Position numbers and translations under genes: made by a program. The notes under the pieces were generated by a model, which was not told the origin of the DNA, made no database searches, and was given only the letters and a program-made list of their open reading frames with translations. A stretch of DNA of 14,369 nucleotides, taken from positions 911 to 15,279 of the forward strand of contig CADCLH010000035.1 of assembly GCA_902802215.1 (NCBI GenBank). Direction: 5' to 3'. This DNA is from Oscillospiraceae bacterium (GTDB lineage: Bacteria > Bacillota > Clostridia > Oscillospirales > Oscillospiraceae). Below, in pieces: positions 1 to 7,085 of this stretch; within the stretch, counting starts at the first letter, position 1; the number at the start of each line of letters is the position of its first letter.

Positions 1-962
1 AAGCGCCGAAAGCCCACGCGCTGCCGGATGACTTCCGTGACTGCTCCGGCTTCGTCCAGCACCTCGACAAGCAGCGTGTAGAGCTTCGGCTCCTCCGCGC
101 TCCACAGCCGGGGCGCTTCGACCGGGAGCGCCGCCGCGGCCTCGCCGCCGTCGGAAAAGGCGGCCTGTGTCTTTGCAAGCTCCGTCTCTCCGTCCGTCAG
201 CGTCAGGCGCAGCGTGCCGCTGCCCTTCGTCTCGGCCGAGACCTCGACCGTCCCGTGAAGCAGATCCTCCGTCAGCACCGGCACGACGGACAGGTCGCGC
301 ACGGCGGTCTTCGGCGTAAGGCAGAGGAAAACGCTGCGGAAGATGCCAGAAAAGCGGAAGAAGTCCTGATCCTCGAACCAGCTCCCCGGCGTCCACTTGA
401 ACACCCGGACCGCCAGCCGGTTGGAGCCCTTGCGCAGGGCAGACGTGAGATCGAATTCCGCGGGGGTGAAGCTGTCCTCGCTGTAGCCGAGGTACACGCC
501 GTTGAGCCAGCAGGCAAAGCCGCTCTCCACGCCCTCGAAGCGGACGCAGACCTCCCCGCCCTCCCAGTCTTCGGGCAGCGCAAAGTCCGTCGCATAGTCC
601 GCCACGGGGTTGAAGACCGTCGGCGCCTCGCCGGGCCGCAGCTCCTCCAGCGCGTCCCAGGGGTACTCGTAGTTGCAGTAGGCGGGTCTGTCCCAGCCCT
701 CGAGCTGGATGTGCGCGGGCACGCGGATCGTGTCCCATGCGCTCTGGTCACCGTCCTCCGCCCAAAAGCCCTCCGGGGCCGAGGCGGGGTTTTCGGAATA
801 CCGGAACCTCCACCGCCCGTCGAGGCAGATGCGCAGCCCCGACTCCCCCGCCGTCATCTCCCTGTCGTTTCGGTAGGGAACAAAATCGGCGTGGGCGGGC
901 AGACGTCCCTCGGCAAAACAGGAAATGTCGCAAACGGTGGACGAAAAGCTGAATTCTCTCAT
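1..962 (-). CDS. lacZ: Beta-galactosidase, glycoside hydrolase family 2 (partial, C-terminus outside window)
   Basis: This would hydrolyse terminal beta-D-galactosides such as lactose; with no signal peptide it is probably cytoplasmic. About 320 residues are visible, against roughly 1,000 in full-length LacZ-type enzymes; the gene runs off the left edge, so the catalytic barrel is not seen. The visible part matches the GH2 sugar-binding jelly roll and the start of the Ig-like domain: VPAHIQLEGWDRPAYCNYEYP near residues 81-101, NGVYLGYSEDSFTPAEFDLT near 154-173, and WFEDQDFFRFSGIFRSVFL near 195-213, which corresponds to the LEDQDMWRMSGIFRDV block of E. coli LacZ. The start is the ATG at 962, preceded by GAGGG about 7 nt upstream. 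A GH2 enzyme with another beta-glycoside specificity (beta-glucuronidase, EbgA type) is possible, but the ordered motifs favour LacZ. No convincing promoter was found; the gene follows a hairpin that separates it from the aconitase X operon. Confidence 0.9.
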   Translation of the reverse strand, partial: MREFSFSSTVCDISCFAEGRLPAHADFVPYRNDREMTAGESGLRICLDGRWRFRYSENPASAPEGFWAEDGDQSAWDTIRVPAHIQLEGWDRPAYCNYEYPWDALEELRPGEAPTVFNPVADYATDFALPEDWEGGEVCVRFEGVESGFACWLNGVYLGYSEDSFTPAEFDLTSALRKGSNRLAVRVFKWTPGSWFEDQDFFRFSGIFRSVFLCLTPKTAVRDLSVVPVLTEDLLHGTVEVSAETKGSGTLRLTLTDGETELAKTQAAFSDGGEAAAALPVEAPRLWSAEEPKLYTLLVEVLDEAGAVTEVIRQRVGFRR

Positions 963-1058
963 CTTTTTTCCCTCAAGACTCGTCTTTTTTCAGATCGTAT
1001 TCGTAGCGATCCGTAGTTTTTCGATGTGATTTCGGCGTGTTTTTCCGGGTACGCAGCG

Positions 1059-1088
1059 GCGGCGCCCTCCCGAACGGGAGAGCGCCGC
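1059..1088 (-). terminator. GC-rich hairpin after the aconitase X operon
   Basis: Two 13-nt arms (1059-1071 and 1076-1088) enclose the loop GAAC on the + strand. The single C-A mismatch seen on the + strand becomes a G-U wobble in the minus-strand RNA, so the fold suits transcripts coming from the aconitase X genes. There is no clear U-run afterwards, so it may be a weak or Rho-assisted terminator, or an RNA 3'-end stabiliser. Confidence 0.5.
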
Positions 1089-1149
1089 TTGCTTTGACGC
1101 CTTGTTCAGTTTACAGCAGGCGGCACGGAAGTGCAACCGGATTCTTCTC

Positions 1150-1593
1150 TCACTCCACCTCGACCACGCCGTTTTCCTTGACTTCCACGGTCATACCGTC
1201 CCGGACATAGGCCAGGAATTCCTCGCCCAGACGGTCGATCACGGGCATGTTCGCGTCGGTCCAGAAGGCGGCGAGGATCGCCCCGGCCGCCGCCAGCGAG
1301 TCGATGTGCTTGGAGAACAGCATGCAGGCCGGCTGCTTGCCGGTGGCGCAGACCGTATACAGCGCCATGCCGCCGGTGGTCGAGCCGATGGTCTCCGGCA
1401 GGCAGAGCGCCTTGCCGAGCATGGATTTCTGATAGAGATCGGGGTTGTTCTGGTCGCTGCATTTGACCTGCCTGTCGCCCAGCAGCATCGGGGTCTGGTA
1501 GCTCGCCAGGGTGTTGAAGCCGCCGTGGGAAACCAGCGCCTCGGCGGTGCAGGTGCCGGCTGTGACTACATGTCCCTGAAAGGTTTTCTTCAT
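1150..1593 (-). CDS. Aconitase X small (swivel) subunit
   Basis: A 147-residue protein matching the AcnX swivelling domain (formerly DUF126), the small partner of aconitase X dehydratases. The signature is GSTTGG at residues 70-75, the Ser-containing loop that closes over the substrate in this superfamily. It is followed by a conserved stretch (LAAAGAILAAFWTDANMPVI) typical of the fold. In many bacteria this domain is fused to the catalytic chain; here it is separate. It starts 10 nt after the large-subunit stop codon. Its ribosome binding site (TAGGAGG) overlaps that stop, so the two subunits should be translationally coupled and made in equal amounts. It is the last gene of the operon and is followed by a GC-rich hairpin. 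The family call is firm; the substrate is unknown. Confidence 0.88.
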   Translation of the reverse strand: MKKTFQGHVVTAGTCTAEALVSHGGFNTLASYQTPMLLGDRQVKCSDQNNPDLYQKSMLGKALCLPETIGSTTGGMALYTVCATGKQPACMLFSKHIDSLAAAGAILAAFWTDANMPVIDRLGEEFLAYVRDGMTVEVKENGVVEVE

Positions 1594-1603
1594 CTTGCGC
1601 CTC

Positions 1604-2875
1604 CTATTTCAGCCCGGTGATCATGCGCAGGATCTCCGCCTCCGGGTAGAAGCGCGCGCTGGAATAGGTGCGCAGCTTGTTGGAGGAGGTGATGACGGGC
1701 ATGGACTTGCAGAGGGGGTTGTTCATGTACATCAGCGGACAGATGGAGCTCGTGACGACGCCCGCGCGCTTGAGGCGGTTGGCGTACTCCGTCTCCCCGA
1801 AGGCCTTGAGCACCGCCGGGGCGGCCGTGAACACCGTGGGGATGACAACCTTCCTCTGCCCGGCCTCCTCGAGCGCGGTCTCTATGCGCCGCGTCCAGTC
1901 GATGAGCTGACTGAGCGACATGTGCGGGCAGCCCAGGAAGCAGAGCTTCGGCTTGGCGTCCAGGTCCTTCCAGATGCAGGGATAGCTGTTTTTCACCCGC
2001 TCGATCTCGGCGTCGTCCACCACGTAGACCGGCGCGCCCTCGCGGATCAGGGCCTCGCCCTGCTCCACGGCCTCGGGCGTGAGATTCTCGATGTGGTACA
2101 GGCCCACCGAGCCGTTCGAGGCCGTCGCCGCGCCGAAGTCCTTGAGGTAGGTGCAGGCCTCGTCCGTGAGCTCCGTGCCGAGGAAGCGGTCGAGCCCCTT
2201 GACATAGGGCACCTGCTCGAGCACCTTCATGCCGACGGCGGAGCCGAAGAGCTGCGCGTCGGGGAGGGTTTCGGTTTTGAGCTCCACCACCCAGTCGGCC
2301 CTGCGGCCCTCGTCGGTCAGCAGGCCGAATTCCGGGACGCAGCCCGCGATGGAGCCGAAGAGCTCGAGGATGCCGGAGTTGCGGTTGCAGCGCGCCCCGA
2401 GCACGGAATTGGCGTAGACCACGGCGGAGCTCTCCGCCCAGCTCAGCACCTCGCCCTTCTTGGGGGTGTTGCCCACCTGCGGCAGGTAGCAGGTGCAGGT
2501 ATAGGCGTCGTCCGAGAGGATGCCGAAGCGCTTGAGCTGTTCCTCGCAGCGCTTCTGCTGGCTGTACATGAAATCAAAAACGATGTTCTGCAAAAAATTG
2601 GCGGGGACGTTCTTCATGTCCGCCGGTCTGGGATCGGCGGAGAAGGGCTGCCGGCTGACCTCGTTTTCGGCGAGGATCTTGTCGTACAGCTCGTAGACCG
2701 GCTTCATGATGCCGAGGCCGAAGCTGATGACCGTATGGCCGTACGCGCCCGTGACCGGGACCATGCGCTCGGCGTCGAAGGCCTCGCCGTAGGCGACCAG
2801 GGTCTTCATGACGCGCGCCATCGTTTCGCCGCGCGCCCCGTCCAGGATCGCCTGCTGCTCGCTTGTCAGAACCAA
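1604..2875 (-). CDS. Aconitase X catalytic (large) subunit, iron-sulfur dehydratase
   Basis: A 423-residue protein of the AcnX catalytic family (formerly DUF521). Characterised members are cis-3-hydroxy-L-proline dehydratases in bacteria and phosphomevalonate dehydratases in archaea; both remove water at an iron-sulfur centre. Visible hallmarks are TCTCYLPQVGNTPKKGE (126-142), SWAESSAVVYANSVLGARCNR (145-165), GCPHMSLSQL (315-324) and SSICPLMYMNNP (376-387). Likely cluster-ligand cysteines are C127 or C129, C316 and C379. The start is the TTG at 2875, eight nt after AAAGGAGG. An ATG at 2882 lies closer to the same ribosome binding site but is in the wrong frame. The usual DTC-like motif reads SSIC here, a small deviation. 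The gene sits between the reductase and the small subunit in one operon. Family confidence is high; the substrate cannot be assigned, because proline-type and other hydroxy-acid substrates share this fold. Confidence 0.88.
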   Translation of the reverse strand: MVLTSEQQAILDGARGETMARVMKTLVAYGEAFDAERMVPVTGAYGHTVISFGLGIMKPVYELYDKILAENEVSRQPFSADPRPADMKNVPANFLQNIVFDFMYSQQKRCEEQLKRFGILSDDAYTCTCYLPQVGNTPKKGEVLSWAESSAVVYANSVLGARCNRNSGILELFGSIAGCVPEFGLLTDEGRRADWVVELKTETLPDAQLFGSAVGMKVLEQVPYVKGLDRFLGTELTDEACTYLKDFGAATASNGSVGLYHIENLTPEAVEQGEALIREGAPVYVVDDAEIERVKNSYPCIWKDLDAKPKLCFLGCPHMSLSQLIDWTRRIETALEEAGQRKVVIPTVFTAAPAVLKAFGETEYANRLKRAGVVTSSICPLMYMNNPLCKSMPVITSSNKLRTYSSARFYPEAEILRMITGLK

Positions 2876-2900
2876 GAGTCATTCCTCCTTTCGATGGCAC

Positions 2901-2926
2901 CGCAGCCCCGGAACTCCGGGGCTGCG
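2901..2926 (-). other. Perfect intercistronic hairpin between reductase and aconitase X genes
   Basis: An 11-bp perfect stem (2901-2911 with 2916-2926) closes a 4-nt loop. It begins 7 nt after the reductase stop codon and ends just upstream of the aconitase X ribosome binding site. On the transcribed strand it is followed by UGCCAUCGAAAGGAGG, with no U-run, so it is unlikely to be an intrinsic terminator. RNA processing or differential mRNA stability within the operon is more plausible. Confidence 0.6.
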
Positions 2927-2932
2927 TTCGTT

Positions 2933-4147
2933 TTACAGATGCTGATACTGGCCCGGGACCTCCACCGTCACGTCGGACAGCGGGAAGGTCGAGCAGGGAT
3001 GGATATAGCCGAAATCCTTGTCGGCCTCGCGGCGGCCGTCGGTCTTTTCGGGGACGAAGACCTCGCCGGAGAGCAGGCGCGAGCGGCACCAGCCGCACTC
3101 GCCGCTGCGGCAGCGCGACGGGGTGTGCAGCCCCGCGCGGTCAAAGGCCGTCAGCAGGGGTTCGGACGAGGAGACGGGGATGGTGTACTCCTTGTCGTGG
3201 ATGATGACCTTCGCGACATAGCTCCTCGCGTGGGCGCCCTTCGGATAGCCGGGCTGGTTCCAGGGGTCCTTGATCATGCCGAACAGCTCGCGCCGGACGT
3301 GCTTGCGGTCAAGGCCGAGCTCCTCCACGACGCCGTCGAGGAAGTTGTACATGGCCTGCGGGCCGCACATGAAGACCGTGTAGGGCTCGCCGCCCGCGTA
3401 TTTCCGGATCAGCTCCGCGGAGAGGAAGCCGTACTCGAAGCCCGCGCGCTTCTCGTCGGAGAGCACATGCACGACGTGCACCTTCGGGCAGGCAGCGGCG
3501 ATGGCGTCGAGCTCCGTGCGGTAGAGGATATCCTGCTCGCGGCGCGAGCCGTACAGGATGGTCAGATCAAAGTCCTCGTAGCCGTCGCGGATGGCGTAGG
3601 CCATGCCCACAAAGGGCGTGATGCCCGAGCCGCCCGCCAGCGCGATGACCTTCTTTTCGTCGCGCAGCGGCTCGTAATACAGATGGCCCTGCGGCGCGGA
3701 GATGCCGACCTCGACGCCCGGCTTCCAGTCGTCCTGGATGAACTTGGAGACGAAGCCGTCGTCCTCGACGCGCTTGACGGTGATGTCGTACTCGCCCTGC
3801 CAGCTTCTCGCGGGGCTGCCGCACAGGGAGTAGGAGCGCGTGGTGGAGCTGGCGTCGGCGTCGACGCTGAGGCTGATATACTGGCCCGCGCGGAAGGGCG
3901 CGAGCGCCGAGCCGTCCGGGCTCGCGAGCGTTACGGTCACGCCGTCCGGGCCGTTGGGACGCATGGCCTTGATGCGCACCACCTGACGCTTGGGGTGCAT
4001 GAAGTACGCCTTTTCATTGGTCACATAGCTCTTGGGCAGCGGCTTTGCCGGCAGTTTCTCGATGGCCGCGCGCCGGTCCTTGGCAAGGTTTTTGAACTTG
4101 AGCATATCCAGCGCGCCGATGAGGCCGACCTTCACATGAAGCGCCAT
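2933..4147 (-). CDS. NAD(P)H-dependent flavin/[2Fe-2S] reductase (ferredoxin-NADP reductase fold with C-terminal ferredoxin domain)
   Basis: A 404-residue electron-transfer protein. After a roughly 55-residue N-terminal extension of unknown role comes a flavin-binding barrel with RSYSLCGSP (104-112). Next is an NAD(P)-binding domain with AGGSGITPF (171-179), LYGSR (198-202) and FMCGPQAMY (259-267). A plant-type ferredoxin domain ends the protein, with cluster ligands C346, C351, C354 and C385. This order (flavin, nucleotide, 2Fe-2S) resembles Hcr-type and phthalate-oxygenase-reductase-type proteins, which pass hydride electrons one at a time to a partner. No oxygenase or hybrid-cluster protein is nearby, so the natural partner is the adjacent CrtI-like flavoprotein or the aconitase X centre (inference). 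Its ATG directly abuts the stop codon of the upstream gene (TGA-ATG), with GAGGGG inside the end of that gene, implying coupled translation. Confidence 0.87.
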   Translation of the reverse strand: MALHVKVGLIGALDMLKFKNLAKDRRAAIEKLPAKPLPKSYVTNEKAYFMHPKRQVVRIKAMRPNGPDGVTVTLASPDGSALAPFRAGQYISLSVDADASSTTRSYSLCGSPARSWQGEYDITVKRVEDDGFVSKFIQDDWKPGVEVGISAPQGHLYYEPLRDEKKVIALAGGSGITPFVGMAYAIRDGYEDFDLTILYGSRREQDILYRTELDAIAAACPKVHVVHVLSDEKRAGFEYGFLSAELIRKYAGGEPYTVFMCGPQAMYNFLDGVVEELGLDRKHVRRELFGMIKDPWNQPGYPKGAHARSYVAKVIIHDKEYTIPVSSSEPLLTAFDRAGLHTPSRCRSGECGWCRSRLLSGEVFVPEKTDGRREADKDFGYIHPCSTFPLSDVTVEVPGQYQHL

Positions 4148-5686
4148 TCAGATCCCCTCCTCTCTCATTTCACCGAGCATCAGCTTGGCAATGGTGTCGC
4201 CGCTGAAGATGGCGGAGTTGAAGCCGTCGCCGCGGATGCTGGACGCGCCGACAAATTTGAGGCCCTTGATCGGGTATTCCTCGCGCATCATCATCATGCG
4301 CGGCATCATGCTGTCCCAGTCGCGCAGCTCGTAGCCGTAGGCCGCGCCCTCGGGGACGCTGGCGTAGTGGCAGAAGGTCCAGGGCGTGGCGATCTCGATC
4401 TCCTCGATATACGGGCGGATGACGACGCCCGTCTTCTGCTCGAACCAGTCGATCATCTCCGAGGCGACCTTCTCCTTGGTGCGGACGTAGTCCTTCGGCT
4501 CGACCTCGCTCCAGCAGTCGGCGGTGTAGGTCGTGGTCAGAGAGACGATGCAGGTGCCCTCGGGGCTGGCCTTGGGGTTGACCACGTTGTAGCACAGAGC
4601 GATGTTGAAGTGGTTGGTCTCGATCCTTTGCAGGCTTTTGTACTCCTTGACGCTGTCGGCCGAGGCAGGCAGGAAATAGCTGTAGTCCTTGAGCCCCAGC
4701 TCCTCCGCCGTTTTGTTCAGGCCCATGTACACGACGAGCATACGCGCCGAGAAGGGACGGTTCGGCAGGAGCTTTTTGTCCCGCTCGGGGATCAGGCGCT
4801 CGGGGATCATGTTGGCGTAGACCGTGGTGGGGCTGGCGTTGCAGAGCACCCAGCGGGTGTCCACCACGCCGGAAGTCGTGCGCACGCCGCAGATGCGGTC
4901 GTTTTCGTCAAACAGGATCTCCTCCGCCCGGCAGTTGAGCCACAGCGTGCCGCCCATGGCGCGGAAGCGCTCGGCAAGGCCGGTGGTCAGCTCGTTGCTG
5001 GTCTTCTCCGGGATCCACGCGCCGAAGTTGACGTAGAGGCAGACCATGTTCACATACTGCACGAAGCTCAGATGGTCGGCGTCCACGCCGAGATAGCCCC
5101 AGTAGGTGTTCATGATGTCCTGCGCGAGCGGGGGCATTTTCAGGGCCTTGAACACCTTGTTGACCGGGTAGGCCGCCGTGCGCAGGTAGTTGGGATACTT
5201 CTCCTTGAGCACCTTGGAGTCGGGCTTGCCTCCGGAGGCCGTCAGATAGTTGCCGGCCTCGAGCGTCTCCGCGCCCAGATCGAAGAACTTCCGGATCGAC
5301 TCGCGGCAGCCGGGGACGTACTCCTCCATCTTGTTGATGAAGTTCTCGCGCCCGGACGGCAGGGTCGCGTCGATCGGGGTCTTGCCGTCGCTCGCGACGG
5401 TGATGACGCGGAAATTGTCCGGCACCTGATACCAGTTGATGTCCAGGCCGAACTCGTCCACGACGGTCTTGCGGCAGTTGCCGGGGTTGTCGGCGGAGCC
5501 GAACTCGCACAGCTCGTGCAGGGCGGTCTCGAACTCAAAGCGGCCTCTGCGGAAGCTGGACGCGACGCCGCCGGGCAGGTTGTGCTGCTCGACGAGCAGG
5601 GTCTTTTTGCCGGCCTTGGCCAGACGGCAGGCGGCCGCAAGTCCGCCGTTGCCTGCGCCGATGACTACGGCATCATATTTTGGCAT
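4148..5686 (-). CDS. CrtI/phytoene desaturase-like FAD-dependent oxidoreductase
   Basis: A 512-residue flavoprotein of the amine-oxidase/phytoene-dehydrogenase superfamily. The N-terminus carries the dinucleotide-binding fingerprint VVIGAGNGGLAAA (7-19) with the acidic residue E33, then NLPGGVASSFRRGRFEFE (36-53), the typical GG-motif. The C-terminus has VGASSIRGDGFNSAIFSGDTIA, the second flavin-contact region seen near the end of CrtI, CrtN and retinol-saturase-like proteins. The start is the ATG at 5686: AGGAGGG lies 7 nt upstream. A second in-frame ATG at 5692 is too close to that site, and one at 5824 lies upstream of the promoter. No other carotenoid genes (crtB, crtM, crtE) are present, so a carotenoid role is unlikely. 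It is the first gene of the operon with the reductase and aconitase X. Reduction or oxidation of an aconitase X substrate or product is my inference; the true reaction is unknown. Confidence 0.85.
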   Translation of the reverse strand: MPKYDAVVIGAGNGGLAAACRLAKAGKKTLLVEQHNLPGGVASSFRRGRFEFETALHELCEFGSADNPGNCRKTVVDEFGLDINWYQVPDNFRVITVASDGKTPIDATLPSGRENFINKMEEYVPGCRESIRKFFDLGAETLEAGNYLTASGGKPDSKVLKEKYPNYLRTAAYPVNKVFKALKMPPLAQDIMNTYWGYLGVDADHLSFVQYVNMVCLYVNFGAWIPEKTSNELTTGLAERFRAMGGTLWLNCRAEEILFDENDRICGVRTTSGVVDTRWVLCNASPTTVYANMIPERLIPERDKKLLPNRPFSARMLVVYMGLNKTAEELGLKDYSYFLPASADSVKEYKSLQRIETNHFNIALCYNVVNPKASPEGTCIVSLTTTYTADCWSEVEPKDYVRTKEKVASEMIDWFEQKTGVVIRPYIEEIEIATPWTFCHYASVPEGAAYGYELRDWDSMMPRMMMMREEYPIKGLKFVGASSIRGDGFNSAIFSGDTIAKLMLGEMREEGI

Positions 5687-5718
5687 ACACATTCCCTCCT
5701 GTTCTGGTTGCTGGTACG

Positions 5719-5758
5719 GAAAACGGATTCCTGCCTCTATTATAGGTTTACCGTTTTC
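5719..5758. promoter_or_regulatory. Candidate operator: 8-bp inverted repeat flanking the -10 box
   Basis: GAAAACGG at 5719-5726 and its exact complement CCGTTTTC at 5751-5758 are separated by 24 nt, so the arm centres are 32 bp apart, about three helical turns. One arm lies in the -35/-10 spacer and the other just downstream of the expected transcription start (near 5732). This placement is typical of a repressor site. The regulator is not encoded in the window. Confidence 0.45.
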
Positions 5759-5767
5759 GCATGTCAA
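5739..5767 (-). promoter_or_regulatory. Consensus sigma-A promoter of the aconitase X operon
   Basis: On the minus strand TTGACA (5767-5762) and TATAAT (5744-5739) are spaced by exactly 17 nt, a perfect match to the vegetative consensus. The predicted start is near 5732, giving a leader of about 45 nt before the ATG at 5686. Such a strong promoter usually needs repression, which fits the inverted repeat around it. Confidence 0.85.
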
Positions 5768-5810
5768 GAAGCACGAAAGAACAAATCGATTTTTCTTTAC
5801 TTTTGTGAAA

Positions 5811-5850
5811 AGCGCCCATATCACGGTGCAAAAACCGTAATATGGGCGCT
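5811..5850 (-). terminator. Terminator hairpin of nagA
   Basis: Arms 5811-5821 and 5840-5850 are perfectly complementary, followed inward by a position that pairs as G-U on the minus strand, then a further 5-bp stem (5823-5827 with 5834-5838) around a 6-nt loop. On the minus strand it lies 18 nt after the nagA stop codon and runs into UUUUCAC. It separates nagA from the downstream operon promoter. Confidence 0.75.
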
Positions 5851-5867
5851 TTCCGGGGATTTCCCTT

Positions 5868-7010
5868 TCACGGCGTCGGCGGCGCGATCCGCACGCCGCC
5901 GAGATAGACCCCCCTGCGGCTTAGCCCCTCGCCGCAGACCACGAAGTCCGCCGCTTTTCCCGGAGCGATGGAGCCGAAGCGATCATCGCAGCCGAGGACG
6001 CGCGCGGGGTTGAGGGTCGCTGCGCGGATGGCCTCCGCCTCCGGAACGCCGAAGGCGATCGCGCGCAGCAGGCAGTCGTACAGCGTCACGGCGGAACCCG
6101 CGAGCGTGCCGTCGGCCAGGCGCGCGGCGCCCCCGGACAGGGTGACCCGCTGTCCCGACAGCGTATAATCGCCGTCGGGCATGCCGCAGCAGCGCAGGGC
6201 GTCGGAGATCAGGCAGATCCGCTCCGGGAACAGGCGGAAGGCCATGCGCACCGCGCTCGGGTGCACATGCAGGCCGTCGCAGATCAGCTCGGCCGTGACG
6301 TCGTCCCGCTCCGCGGCGGCCCCGATCACGCCGGGCGCACGGTGGGCGAAGGGCGTCATGGCGTTGTACAGGTGCGTCAGATGCCGCGCGCCCGCTTTGA
6401 AAAACGCGGCCGCCTGCTCATAGTCCGCGCCGGTGTGCGCGGCGGAGACGGCGCAGGCTTTCGACGCCTCGCGCGCAAAGGCCGCGGCGCCCTCCAGCTC
6501 CGGCGCGAGATCGACGATGCGGATCAGGCCGCCGCAGTCCTCGTTGAGCTCCCGAAAGGCGGCGTAGTCCGGCTTTCGCAGCCAGAGCGCGTTCTGCGCG
6601 CCCTTCCTCTTTTCGGACAGGAAAGGCCCCTCCATGTGCACGCCGAGCACGCGCGAGAGTCCGGCGGGCGCCTCGTCGCGCAGGCGCTTTGCCGACGCGA
6701 GGGCGCGGCGCAGCGCCTTATCGGGCAGCGTCATGGAGGTCGGCAGAAAGCCGGTCACGCCGTTTCGCGCGAGAAAGGCGGCCATGGTCCGCAGGCCATC
6801 GTCCTCCCCGTCGGAGAAGTCCGCGCCGGAATTGCCGTGGGTATGCAGGTCGATGAGGCCGGGGATCACCCTGGCCCCGCCGAGATCGACCGCGCCCTCC
6901 CCCATCGTCTCCGGCGGCAGGACGGCGGTGAACACGCCGCCCTCCACGCGGAAGGAGGCCGGAGCAAAGCCCCGGTCGGCAAAGAATACGTTCGCATTGG
7001 AAAACAGCAC
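5868..7010 (-). CDS. nagA: N-acetylglucosamine-6-phosphate deacetylase
   Basis: Removes the acetyl group from GlcNAc-6-phosphate to give glucosamine-6-phosphate, the entry step for amino sugars from chitin, mucin or recycled peptidoglycan. The 380-residue length is normal. Metal and active-site residues of the amidohydrolase fold are visible: IDLHTHG with H56 and H58, HMEGPF with E127, AHTG with H192, LTHLYNAM with H213, CDGLHVHP (244-251) and ISDA with the catalytic D270. NPARVLGCDDRFGSIAPGKAADFVV closes the barrel and returns to the N-terminal beta-sandwich. I chose the GTG at 7010, with GAGGAG 6 nt upstream; a TTG at 7031 would add seven charged residues and has no good ribosome binding site. 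The gene follows the lipoprotein gene by 75 nt with a hairpin between, so partial read-through is possible. No nagB is in the window. Confidence 0.93.
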   Translation of the reverse strand: MLFSNANVFFADRGFAPASFRVEGGVFTAVLPPETMGEGAVDLGGARVIPGLIDLHTHGNSGADFSDGEDDGLRTMAAFLARNGVTGFLPTSMTLPDKALRRALASAKRLRDEAPAGLSRVLGVHMEGPFLSEKRKGAQNALWLRKPDYAAFRELNEDCGGLIRIVDLAPELEGAAAFAREASKACAVSAAHTGADYEQAAAFFKAGARHLTHLYNAMTPFAHRAPGVIGAAAERDDVTAELICDGLHVHPSAVRMAFRLFPERICLISDALRCCGMPDGDYTLSGQRVTLSGGAARLADGTLAGSAVTLYDCLLRAIAFGVPEAEAIRAATLNPARVLGCDDRFGSIAPGKAADFVVCGEGLSRRGVYLGGVRIAPPTP

Positions 7011-7038
7011 GGTCTTCTCCTCTCTCCGCAAGCCAAAG

Positions 7039-7068
7039 CTGCCGCGGGAGCCTGAGCCCCCGCGGCAG
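7039..7068 (-). other. Hairpin between the lipoprotein gene and nagA
   Basis: A 10-bp perfect stem (7039-7048 with 7059-7068) around a 10-nt loop. On the minus strand it is followed by CUUUGGCUUG, a poor U-run, so it may be a leaky terminator or a processing site that lowers nagA expression relative to the lipoprotein gene. Confidence 0.45.
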
Positions 7069-7085
7069 ACTGTTCTGCGCCCCGG

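Noticed and set aside
255..1016. Plus-strand open frame opposite lacZ
   Set aside because: It is antisense to well-conserved GH2 motifs and has no ribosome binding site or recognisable domain.
2901..2926. The intercistronic hairpin as a plus-strand terminator (T-rich sequence follows on +)
   Set aside because: There is no plus-strand gene upstream that would need it.
4148..5686. Carotenoid biosynthesis (crtI/crtN) assignment
   Set aside because: No phytoene or dehydrosqualene synthase or other carotenoid gene is present, and the co-transcribed genes are a dehydratase and a redox protein.
5719..5758. The GAAAACGG inverted repeat as an RNA hairpin or terminator
   Set aside because: One arm lies upstream of the predicted transcription start, so both arms would not be in the operon transcript; an operator role fits better.
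5687..5824. N-terminal extension of the CrtI-like protein to an ATG at 5824
   Set aside because: The extension covers the promoter and would lie upstream of the transcription start; the ATG at 5686 has an ideal ribosome binding site and starts right before the flavin-binding motif.
1595..6013. Very long plus-strand open frame (over 1,400 codons) across the aconitase X operon
   Set aside because: It is antisense to four genes with clear family motifs, promoter and ribosome binding sites. Its translation is Ala/Arg/Val/Asp-biased low-complexity sequence, expected opposite GC-rich genes that rarely place stop complements in that frame.
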